Assembly (NCBI GenBank): GCA_964609385.1
Contig: CAZSSM010000104.1
Location: 1-23,681 of the forward strand
DNA: 23,681 nucleotides
Source: CAZSSM01 sp964609385
GTDB lineage: Bacteria > Planctomycetota > Planctomycetia > Isosphaerales > Isosphaeraceae
Direction of reading: 5' to 3'
Shown here: positions 7,748 through 14,773 of the stretch, piece by piece
Layout: each line of letters starts with the position of its first letter
Position numbering within the stretch: the stretch's first letter is position 1
The notes under the pieces: generated by a model
What the model saw: only the letters and a program-made list of their open reading frames with translations
Database searches by the model: none
What the model was told of the DNA's origin: nothing
Program-made: the position numbers and the translations under genes

Positions 7748-9074
7748 ACAAAGCGATGATACCGGAGAGTCGCTCCGCTGTTTAAGACGGGGGCTCATCC
7801 GATCTGAGGGGTTTTCCCTTTTTTTTGCCGTATGCAATACCCCCGCGCGACGCGATGAGCTGATCGCGTTGCTCAGCGATACCATGCCCGACGGTCCATT
7901 CTGCAGGGTCACGGTGAGTCCGGACACGATCGACCTACTCGACACCGTCGTTCAGCAGGCCGACGATGGCTCGACTCCATTGATGATCCTGGACCTGGAC
8001 AAGTCCGTTGCATCCGCCGCCGAGGAGCATGAGATTCTTGCGCGGCTCAATCTAGGACGACCTCTGTGGCCTGAACAAGTCGGTCGCCCTGTCGTCTTCT
8101 GGATTCCCGAGTACCTGCTCACGATCATGGGGCGGTACGCCCCCGATTTCCTTGATTGGAGCAGCGATATCGTCTTCTTTCCGACCGGATATGTAGGAAG
8201 TGATTCTCGAGAACTCGCACCTTACCGTGATTCAACTCGTCACGAGCATGCTCTCTGGGACACCACGCTCCGCAACCAACGGATCGCCGAGTTAGAGTCG
8301 CGATTGCGACTCCTGGAGTCTCGCGACGATGAATCGAGCGTGCAACTAAAGTCCCAGTGGTATCTTGAACTCATGAACCATTACCGCGATGCGGGTCGCA
8401 TTGGAGACGCGAAGCGGATCGCAACTAGGCTCGTCACGATTAGCCGTCCTTTTGTCAAGAATTTCATTGAATCGCTCTTGTCAATTGGTGACTTGTGGAC
8501 GATTTCAGGGAACATCCAGGAAGCGAGGAGTCATTACGAGCAAGCGTTACAGGTCACCCAGCGTCTTTCGTCGGGTTCTCCGGAGAACGCGGCTTACGCG
8601 CGGGCCCTTTCGGTCTCCTATGTTCGTCTGGGCGATGTTGCCGTTTCGTTGGGCGATGGTGTTTCGGCTCGGTCTTACTACCAGCAGTCTCTGTCGATTG
8701 ATGAACGTCTTTCGTCGGGTTCTCCGGAGAACGCGGATTACGCGCGGGACCTTTCGGTCAGCTACAACAAGCTGGGACGATTCCACCAATCAGAAGGTGA
8801 CCATGAAACGGCCCGGTCCTACTTCCTAAAGGACCTTGCGATCGCCGAGCAGTTGGCATCGCGGTCCCCGGACCATGCCGCGTGGCAACGCGATCTCTGG
8901 ATTTCCTATTTCACACTGGCCGGCTGGGAGGAACAGCACGGCACCTCGGATGCGGCCCGGGCGTGGTGGGATCGATGTCGGGAGGTCCTGGAGGATCTGG
9001 AACGGCGCGGGGCGTTCGTCCAGGCAAGTGATCAGGGGTTCCTCGATCGCCTCCGACAAAAACTCGATGGGTGA
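7692..9074 (+). CDS. TPR protein with an unclassified N-terminal domain, partner of the ATPase
   Basis: This 460-residue soluble protein has three parts. Residues about 27-180 are a compact alpha/beta domain (RSEGFSLFFAVCNTPARRDE, PLMILDLD, GRPVVFWIPEYLLTIMGRYAPDF, DIVFFPTGYVG) with no Walker motifs; strand pattern and phrasing recall degenerate NTPase-like domains that head bacterial TPR/STAND proteins. Residues 190-225 form a charged helix or short coiled coil. Residues about 262-436 hold three 48-residue tetratricopeptide units (GN/GD..ARS.Y..AL...RLSSGSPENA.YAR.LSVSY), with a weaker TPR-like helix pair before them. Two units share an almost identical 18-residue block, residues 291-308 and 339-356. 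TPRs bind peptides or proteins, so this may be the recognition or adaptor subunit of the ATPase. No nuclease, protease or membrane motif is visible. Confidence 0.82.
   Translation: MKSILSSERSIASEALRFEQSDDTGESLRCLRRGLIRSEGFSLFFAVCNTPARRDELIALLSDTMPDGPFCRVTVSPDTIDLLDTVVQQADDGSTPLMILDLDKSVASAAEEHEILARLNLGRPLWPEQVGRPVVFWIPEYLLTIMGRYAPDFLDWSSDIVFFPTGYVGSDSRELAPYRDSTRHEHALWDTTLRNQRIAELESRLRLLESRDDESSVQLKSQWYLELMNHYRDAGRIGDAKRIATRLVTISRPFVKNFIESLLSIGDLWTISGNIQEARSHYEQALQVTQRLSSGSPENAAYARALSVSYVRLGDVAVSLGDGVSARSYYQQSLSIDERLSSGSPENADYARDLSVSYNKLGRFHQSEGDHETARSYFLKDLAIAEQLASRSPDHAAWQRDLWISYFTLAGWEEQHGTSDAARAWWDRCREVLEDLERRGAFVQASDQGFLDRLRQKLDG
8562..8615 (+). repeat. Direct repeat copy 1 inside the TPR gene
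   Basis: This 54-nt segment recurs 144 nt downstream with only two mismatches (C/A at 8593 and C/A at 8605). It encodes RLSSGSPENAAYARALSV. Identity at the DNA level, including third codon positions, indicates recent duplication or gene conversion. Confidence 0.95.
8706..8759 (+). repeat. Direct repeat copy 2 inside the TPR gene
   Basis: This is the second copy of the 54-nt block, exactly 48 codons after the first. It encodes RLSSGSPENADYARDLSV. The corresponding stretch of the third unit (RSPDHAAWQRDL) has diverged strongly. Confidence 0.95.
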
Positions 9075-9454
9075 TTCAAGACATCGAATTCCACCTCACA
9101 GGCAATGACCACCTCAATGCATGGCATGGGCCATTGTTTGGCCGTCGCCAATCGTAGGCTGGCCGTTCTCTATTGCAGATGCTCAATGACAGTTTCTGAG
9201 TCCCCACATCTCAGAAGTTTCTCGTGTATCATCCATCCACCATGACAGGGTTGTTGAGCCGTTAGGTCCCGGGCATTATGCATCCATCGCCGCCGAAAAC
9301 CATCGGTCTATCGGGGGCGGTCGAGTTTCCGGGACTGTACGGTTGGCGAGGGGACGAGGGTGTGCTACAACGCTTCGGGCTTAGGTTGGACCCGAACGCC
9401 CATACACCATCTCGCATGCTTTCTCCGTCACCCCTTTCAGGAATGTTTGAACCA
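9075..9454. other. Gene-free region between the TPR gene and the tandem-domain gene
   Basis: This 380-nt stretch has no convincing gene. A small hairpin TTCTGAG (9194-9200) with CTCAGAA (9210-9216) could end the ATPase/TPR transcript but lacks a T tract. A frame in phase with the next gene is open from 9278, yet its translation before 9455 lacks protein character and precedes a clean signal peptide, so it is treated as leader. Confidence 0.45.
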
Positions 9455-10258
9455 ATGCGCACGACGATCCTCTTTGCTTTGGTCGCTCTGACCGCTGCGC
9501 CCGCGCTAGCCCAAGATGAGAAGAAGTACGGTGACGGTGCCTATTTCGGCACCTACGACTATGTCAGTGGCCAACGCGGTGACCAGAAGCTGCCGGCCGC
9601 CGAGTTGGATGGCACCATTCAGGTGACCGAAGGCAAGCTCTCCTTGCTCGACGCTGAGGGCGTGGCCCAGTATGTGATGACCTACACCGTCGACCACGAC
9701 GACAGCCCGATCAAGATCACCATGGCCATCACCGACTCGCCCGATGGCGCTGCCGATGGGGCTACAGCGAAGGGACTCGTCGGCGTTAAAGGGGAACTGG
9801 TCACCCTGATCTATGACTTTGCCAGCGGCGATTACCCCGACGACTTCGAACCCGACAACGATAGCCAGTTCCTCTTCGTCCTCAAGAAGCAGTCTGGTGC
9901 CGACTTCTCCGGGACCTACCTCTACGTCAAGGGGATGAAAGGTGACACTGAGGTGCCCGAAGACAACCTCGCCGGCGACATCAAGTTGACCAACGACAAG
10001 TTCATTCTGCTGTCGCCTGGAGGGGAAGAGGTCTTCGTCATGGCCTATGAGGTCGACGAGGTCGGCGCCGTCACCAAGGTCTCGATGGAGATCACCAGCT
10101 CGATCATGCAAGAGACCGTCGGTGGAACCGCCAAAGGACTCATGAAGCTCGAAGGCAGCACCCTCTCGGTCATCTACGACTACGCTGGAGAAGGCTACCC
10201 TGACGACTTCACCCCCGACTCGCCCACCCAGAACCTCTTCGTCCTCAAGAAGAAGTGA
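9455..10258 (+). CDS. Secreted protein with two tandem TIGR03067-like domains
   Basis: This 267-residue protein starts with a Sec signal peptide (MRTTILFALVALTAAPALA, likely cleaved after Ala19 or Gln20). The mature part is two copies of one domain, residues 32-145 and 153-266, offset by 121 residues. Both begin SGTY/FGTY, contain a TAKGL motif, then IYDFASGDYPDDF or IYDYAGEGYPDDF, and end in FVLKK. The pattern fits TIGR03067, an uncharacterised lipocalin-like domain abundant in planctomycetes. The protein is acidic and probably periplasmic; its ligand is unknown. The start at 9455 was chosen over 9278 because it gives an intact signal peptide; AGGAA lies slightly far upstream. A strong terminator follows 21 nt after the stop, so the gene is probably transcribed alone. 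Confidence 0.8.
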   Translation: MRTTILFALVALTAAPALAQDEKKYGDGAYFGTYDYVSGQRGDQKLPAAELDGTIQVTEGKLSLLDAEGVAQYVMTYTVDHDDSPIKITMAITDSPDGAADGATAKGLVGVKGELVTLIYDFASGDYPDDFEPDNDSQFLFVLKKQSGADFSGTYLYVKGMKGDTEVPEDNLAGDIKLTNDKFILLSPGGEEVFVMAYEVDEVGAVTKVSMEITSSIMQETVGGTAKGLMKLEGSTLSVIYDYAGEGYPDDFTPDSPTQNLFVLKKK

Positions 10259-10279
10259 TCGCGTGAGAGTTCGGCTAGG

Positions 10280-10314
10280 AGAGCATGTTCATTTTTTGTG
10301 AACATGCTCTTTTT
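10280..10314 (+). terminator. Rho-independent terminator
   Basis: AGAGCATGTTCA (10280-10291) and TGAACATGCTCT (10299-10310) form a perfect 12-bp stem with a 7-nt loop, followed by TTTTT (10310-10314). It ends transcription of the tandem-domain gene. On the minus strand no T tract follows, so it is mainly one-directional. Confidence 0.92.
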
Positions 10315-10344
10315 GAGGTCACCTATATAAATTACTTCCTTAGA

Positions 10345-11181
10345 TCACGAACTCCTCAGGTATCGACGGGACCAAGCTGCAACGACGTCCGCTACATATC
10401 GGGCGTCATCGGGTTTGGTGAGTAGGTGGTCCATGCCATCAAGCGAGACGAAGCTCTTGGGGTGCTTGGCGGCCTCGTAGAACCGACGAGCGTGGTCGAC
10501 GTCCACGATCTGGTCCTGGGGCGAATACAGGAACAGGACTGGGAAGTCCAGCCGCTCCAGGTCGGCCTGCAAAGTTGCAGTGTTGACGTCTTCCACGAAT
10601 CGTCGACCGATCGTGAAGCTACGTCCGGCAATGGTCACAGCGATCCGATTGCGGTCAGCCAGTTCTTCAACGCGATCGCCGAGCAGGTGCAGGACATGGG
10701 ACGGCTCGCTCAGGGCTCCGATGGTGGCGACCGCCCGGATGCCCTCTAGACGACCTGCTGCCGCGAGCACCGCAGCGCCTCCAAGGCTATGGCCAATTAG
10801 CAATTGGGGTGGCTCCAACGCCTCGCCCAGTCGTTGCGACGCCGAGAAGATGTCCTCCACGTTCGACGTGAACGTCGTGTTGGCGAACTCCCCTTCGCTA
10901 TGGCCCAGCCCCGTGAAGTCGAAACGAAGGACTGCGATCCCATGATCGGTCAACGATCGACTCACATGCGTTGCTGACAGGACGTTCTTGGTGCACGTGA
11001 AGCAGTGCGCGAAGATCGCCGTCGCGTGTGGTTCCCCCTCGGGATGTTCCAGGAGCCCGGCGAGCGCTTCCCCGGAATCGTTGGTGAAATCGAATCGCGT
11101 CTGCCAATTCGCGTCATCACAAGCCTCCAGTGGATCCAAGCATGAGGATCGGTCCGACCAACAACACGATCCTAGTGTCAC
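10345..11181 (-). CDS. Alpha/beta hydrolase related to the hydrolase half of hydrolase-OsmC fusions
   Basis: This protein of up to 278 residues has an alpha/beta hydrolase fold. FAHCFTCTKN (57-66) supplies the oxyanion region, RFDFTGLGHSEG (86-97) the next loop and GHSLGG (130-135) the nucleophile elbow with Ser132. Asp223 (YSPQDQIVD) and His252 (GMDHLL) complete the triad. The AHCFTC, FDFTGLG and FANTTFTSNVEDI segments are hallmarks of the hydrolase part of bifunctional hydrolase/OsmC proteins, but here the gene stops after that part. The substrate is unknown; a small ester or a peroxide-stress role is possible. The N-terminus is uncertain: the ATG at 11181 adds about 28 residues lacking family character, a TTG at 11139 is possible, and the best ribosome binding site serves an ATG in another frame. 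Confidence 0.85.
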   Translation of the reverse strand: MTLGSCCWSDRSSCLDPLEACDDANWQTRFDFTNDSGEALAGLLEHPEGEPHATAIFAHCFTCTKNVLSATHVSRSLTDHGIAVLRFDFTGLGHSEGEFANTTFTSNVEDIFSASQRLGEALEPPQLLIGHSLGGAAVLAAAGRLEGIRAVATIGALSEPSHVLHLLGDRVEELADRNRIAVTIAGRSFTIGRRFVEDVNTATLQADLERLDFPVLFLYSPQDQIVDVDHARRFYEAAKHPKSFVSLDGMDHLLTKPDDARYVADVVAAWSRRYLRSS

Positions 11182-11370
11182 TTGGTGTCGTCTCCAAGCA
11201 GGATCGGATCCCGTTCCGACGATCAGCGAGCCAGATTACAGAACAGTCGACCTTTTGGATTATTTCCGTAATCTATCCTCGTAACCCGGACCGTTTCCGG
11301 GCCTGCCTGGCCGGCTCGACAAGTCGCCTGCCCAAGACAAGACAATCACTTCCGCCCGCAAGGAACAACC

Positions 11371-11919
11371 ATGCTTGCGCTGATCAATACGCTTGCGTCC
11401 CGCACCTCGTACATTCTCGCTATGGGGATCGGCGGGGCCTTGATGTTCGTCTGGATTCAAGTTCTCAATCAACCTGGTGATGTCGCAACCTACGTGGGTC
11501 AAAGAACCGTTGAGATTGGATCGTATCCCGAACACCTTGGGTCGCCGATCGGTTGGACAACGCATATCGCGATCTCCCTGTCCTACGCCACACTCTGCGG
11601 ATTGGTGGCCAGCATGCCGTTCTTCCCGAAGGATCCGCTCCGAGGCACGGGGACCGCGGTCGGGCTGGGCTTGATCTTGGGATACGCCACCACTGTAGTC
11701 GCCTATCCGGCGATCGTCGTGACGACCAGTTTGCTCGCCGGCCAGGGCTTCCCCGCCGATCCCTTCGAGATCGGAGTCAATTTCGGCTTCGGCGCTGCGA
11801 CGGATACGCTGGCTCTAATCAACCACTTGGTCTTCTTCGTCATCGGTCTGATCGTGATTGGCGTGTTGCCGAATGTCTTCAACGATCGCTCCGGAACTGG
11901 TGCCGGCGAATCGAAGTGA
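11371..11919 (+). CDS. Four-helix inner-membrane protein of unknown function
   Basis: This 182-residue protein is strongly hydrophobic, with four likely membrane segments at about residues 12-32, 62-85, 93-122 and 148-168. Short polar loops connect them, and the C-terminal tail (NDRSGTGAGESK) is hydrophilic. No catalytic or binding motif is recognised. AGGAA (11361-11365) precedes the ATG by 5 nt, and codon use matches the neighbours. It lies 159 nt before the dioxygenase-methyltransferase gene on the same strand, with a strong hairpin between them, so it may be a separate transcription unit. Confidence 0.75.
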   Translation: MLALINTLASRTSYILAMGIGGALMFVWIQVLNQPGDVATYVGQRTVEIGSYPEHLGSPIGWTTHIAISLSYATLCGLVASMPFFPKDPLRGTGTAVGLGLILGYATTVVAYPAIVVTTSLLAGQGFPADPFEIGVNFGFGAATDTLALINHLVFFVIGLIVIGVLPNVFNDRSGTGAGESK

Positions 11920-11947
11920 CCCGTCCGAGCGTCAGAATCACTCGTGA

Positions 11948-11980
11948 ACCTGCATGGGCCAATTCGGAGCCCATGCGGGT
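11948..11980 (+). terminator. Strong hairpin after the membrane protein gene
   Basis: ACCTGCATGGGC (11948-11959) pairs with GCCCATGCGGGT (11969-11980) through 12 pairs with one G-T, around a 9-nt loop. No T tract follows, so it may be a weak or factor-dependent terminator or an mRNA-stabilising structure ahead of the next gene. Confidence 0.4.
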
Positions 11981-12078
11981 CGTATTCCGGTCTGATCGCC
12001 GATATCATGCGTCCCGTTGTTCCGGTTCCTTGACGTCCATTACTTCGACCGATCGATCCCTGTTCCGAGAATCGCGAA

Positions 12079-13695
12079 ATGCCGACTGCTCCTCTCGAAT
12101 CCTCCCAAGATCTTCCTCCCTCGCTTGCCGCGATCTGTCGCGCCCTTGAAGCACGTCGCGACCTGACGGCGATCGAGGCGAAGGCGATCGTCAACGAGGC
12201 GGGGGTGACCCCCGATGATCTTCAGCCGTGGGTTCGGCTCGATCATCCGGAAACCGACAGCTACGGACGCGCCTTGGTCCATGACGGTGGGTTCTACGAG
12301 ATCATGGTGATGTCGTGGCGGCCCGGCGACTACTCGGCGATCCACGACCACGGCCACACTCAATGGGGGGCGGTTCAGGTCCTCGGCCCCGCCGACCACG
12401 CCGTCTTCGCTGTCGACGCCGAGTCGCTCACCAACATCAGCCGGAACCGACTGACGCCTGGCCGGATCCTCGCCGTCGACCACAATCTCGTCCACCAGAT
12501 GGGCAACCCGACCGAGGAGCCCTTCCTCTCGCTCCACGTCTATGGTAGTGCCGATCGGACAAGTTCGGTGACCGCCGATGCGCGGGTCTTCGACCTGTCT
12601 CGTGCCGAGATTCAATACACCGACGGGGGCGTCTTCTACGCGTTGCCCGACGAGGCGATCACGAGCCGTCGACCTTGTCCCGATCCCGGGTTCTATGCCT
12701 GGCTCTTCGATACGGTCCAACGCTTGATCCGCGAGCGGAAGGCGACGATAGACTACTCGGAGACCTTGACCCTGTTGACTGATCGCAACCGTTGGTCGGT
12801 CCTTCGTGAGGAACTTGGCGGACGGATCGACGAGCAGGGCCACATCACCGACTCCCGTTACTGGGGCCTACTTTACGAGGCGCTCCGACAGGCCGCGACC
12901 TTACAGGACTCGCTGATCGATCAGTTCGAAGGGGATGATTCTGAACATGATCTTTGGCGTACCTATGCCCGTCTCTACGATCACGTCATCGGAACGACCA
13001 ACTCCTATATTCCGCGCTATCTGGGACGGGTCTTCGACCAGTTCGGGATCGACCCGACGGCAATCTCGTTCCTCGACATCGGGTGCGGGACCGGCTGGCT
13101 CGAGCAGGAGCTGATCCGTCGCTTCCACCTCCGACGCGAGTCGATGTTGGGTGTCGACCCATCCCAGGCGATGTTGGACGTAGCAAGCGAACGATGCCCG
13201 GCCGCGTTGGCGGCCTTGCCCGAGGTGGCGATCGACGCCGGTCCGTTCGACTTAGTCTTCTGCAACAGCTACCAATACATGCGTCACGAAGATTTGGAGC
13301 GCGCGATCGATCGGGTCTTCGACCTGACTGCGCCGGGCGGGCTCTGTGTGAGCGAGTTTATCACGCAGGATCACATCCGCTGGTACCCGAATGTGGTCTT
13401 CTCCGAAGGGGACATGGTGGTCTCGTTGCGGAACCCGACGCTGCACGAGCGCGGAGGATTCACTTATCAGGACAGTGAGATCTTCAACATCAGCCGGTTG
13501 GGGAAGCTCCGGATCACCTGCGAGGGAGTTCATCGACGGTTCCTGATCTCGCCGCTTCGGGTCCATGACCTGATCGCGAATCGATTCGGGGGCGAAATCT
13601 TGATGTATGATGCCGTCACGTTCGAGCCGCTCTCTCCGCTCAATGAAACATGTCCCTCGGCACGTTTCGTTATCTGTGCGCGACGGGGGTCTTGA
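12079..13695 (+). CDS. Fusion of cysteine dioxygenase-like cupin and SAM-dependent methyltransferase
   Basis: This 538-residue cytosolic protein joins two enzyme domains. Residues about 20-175 match type I cysteine dioxygenase: iron ligands His89 and His91 (SAIHDHGHTQWG) and His139 (LVHQMGNP), the Ser151-His153-Tyr155 triad (LSLHVYG), and Arg64 (YGRAL) in the place of the substrate carboxylate-binding arginine. The cysteine of the mammalian Cys-Tyr crosslink is absent, as in bacterial enzymes. A helical linker (about 180-290) leads to a class I methyltransferase: motif I FLDIGCGTG (331-339), Asp360 in LGVDPSQAM for the ribose, and FDLVFCNSYQYM. Cysteine dioxygenase makes cysteine sulfinate; the fused domain might methylate that product, a derivative or another acceptor. 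Its stop overlaps the next start (TGATG). The ribosome binding site is weak. Confidence 0.88.
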   Translation: MPTAPLESSQDLPPSLAAICRALEARRDLTAIEAKAIVNEAGVTPDDLQPWVRLDHPETDSYGRALVHDGGFYEIMVMSWRPGDYSAIHDHGHTQWGAVQVLGPADHAVFAVDAESLTNISRNRLTPGRILAVDHNLVHQMGNPTEEPFLSLHVYGSADRTSSVTADARVFDLSRAEIQYTDGGVFYALPDEAITSRRPCPDPGFYAWLFDTVQRLIRERKATIDYSETLTLLTDRNRWSVLREELGGRIDEQGHITDSRYWGLLYEALRQAATLQDSLIDQFEGDDSEHDLWRTYARLYDHVIGTTNSYIPRYLGRVFDQFGIDPTAISFLDIGCGTGWLEQELIRRFHLRRESMLGVDPSQAMLDVASERCPAALAALPEVAIDAGPFDLVFCNSYQYMRHEDLERAIDRVFDLTAPGGLCVSEFITQDHIRWYPNVVFSEGDMVVSLRNPTLHERGGFTYQDSEIFNISRLGKLRITCEGVHRRFLISPLRVHDLIANRFGGEILMYDAVTFEPLSPLNETCPSARFVICARRGS

Positions 13696-14705
13696 TGAGT
13701 GCGACGTCCGACTCGGGAGGTCGGTTCTCCCAGCCGTTGGTTTCGCTGGGTGCGGCGATCGTGCTTTCCGCGCTGGGCACGCCCGTGCTCAAGAAGCTGG
13801 TACAGCTCGGCGGGCATTTCGGCGAGGTCTTGGAGAACGCGATCTCGTATTGCAACATCCTGTTCGTGGGTAACCTGTGCTCGGCGGCGATCCTGTTCGC
13901 GATCTATCGACCTCGGCGGTTCTGGCATTCGCTAAGTCGAGCCTCGGCGATCTGCTGGCTGGCGATGCTGGGCAACCTGGTCTTCGCCAACGTCCTGGCG
14001 CCAGGACTGGTGATCCAAGCCTTAGAGGAGACCGAGATCACGGTCGTGATCTTGCTCTTACCCACGGATGCGATCTTCATCGCGATCTTTTCGGCATTGT
14101 TCTTCGGGGAACGCCCCTCGCGTCGGGCCGTTCTCGGTCTAGGCATGATCGGAACTGGGGCACTGGTGCTGGCCAGTCTTCAGGACATGGGCACGATCGG
14201 TTTGGGGTTCGTTCTGGCGCTCTCGGCCGCTTTCTGCCGCTCGCTCGGGACGGCGATGGCGCGGTCGATTCTGACCGATCAAGAACTGATGCCCGTGTTC
14301 CTGATCGTCCGGAACCTCATTGGAGCGATCGTCTTTTACATCCTGGCTGTTTGGATGTTTGGGCCTGGCCACTTCGCTGACGCCTTTTCGCCCGCGCTGT
14401 GGCCGCTGATGTTGGTCTACGCCGGCCTGGTCGTCGTGCTGGGGCAACTGTCCTGGTACCACGCCGTGGCGAACCTGCCGGGACCGGTGGTCTCGAAGTG
14501 GACAACCTTGGTTCCCGTGGCCAGCATGCTCTTTGCCTACATGCTCCTGGGGACTTTGCCGAGCCCTTCGCAGGGGATCAGCGGCATGCTGGTCTTCCTC
14601 GGCCTAGGTGTCATGCAATGGCCAGGCTCGGGCGCCGAGTCGACTGCACAGGGTAATGCGGCATCAACTCATCTCCAGCCGGAGCGGCCGCTCACCGGGA
14701 GTTGA
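13695..14705 (+). CDS. EamA/DMT-family permease coupled to the dioxygenase-methyltransferase gene
   Basis: This 336-residue inner-membrane protein has about ten membrane segments in two halves, the layout of drug/metabolite transporters. The segment FFGERPSRRAVLGLGMIGTGALVLASL, closing the first half, is the typical end of an EamA repeat, and SWYHAVANLPGPVVSKWTTLVPVASMLFAYMLLG matches the corresponding part of the second. The ATG at 13695 shares its A with the TGA of the upstream gene, and GGGGG (13685-13689) precedes it, so translation is probably coupled; an alternative ATG at 13650 would overlap more. EamA proteins usually export amino acids or small metabolites. From context it may export a sulfur amino acid or methylated product of the upstream enzyme. 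The C-terminal 25 residues are polar. Confidence 0.87.
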   Translation: MSATSDSGGRFSQPLVSLGAAIVLSALGTPVLKKLVQLGGHFGEVLENAISYCNILFVGNLCSAAILFAIYRPRRFWHSLSRASAICWLAMLGNLVFANVLAPGLVIQALEETEITVVILLLPTDAIFIAIFSALFFGERPSRRAVLGLGMIGTGALVLASLQDMGTIGLGFVLALSAAFCRSLGTAMARSILTDQELMPVFLIVRNLIGAIVFYILAVWMFGPGHFADAFSPALWPLMLVYAGLVVVLGQLSWYHAVANLPGPVVSKWTTLVPVASMLFAYMLLGTLPSPSQGISGMLVFLGLGVMQWPGSGAESTAQGNAASTHLQPERPLTGS

Positions 14706-14773
14706 ATCCGGGAGGTCCTCACACTTGCCTCCGTGACCGCTCTCGTTCCGCAAATGATGTAACTCTTACAGAA

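Noticed and set aside
8562..8759. CRISPR-like repeats
   Set aside because: Only two copies, spaced by a whole number of codons inside a TPR gene, and they encode matching TPR segments.
9278..9454. N-terminal extension of the tandem TIGR03067-like protein
   Set aside because: The extra 59 residues lack protein character and would bury a typical signal peptide; translation more likely starts at 9455.
12040..12843. Minus-strand open frame of 267 codons
   Set aside because: It is opposite the cysteine dioxygenase domain and has no recognisable domain.
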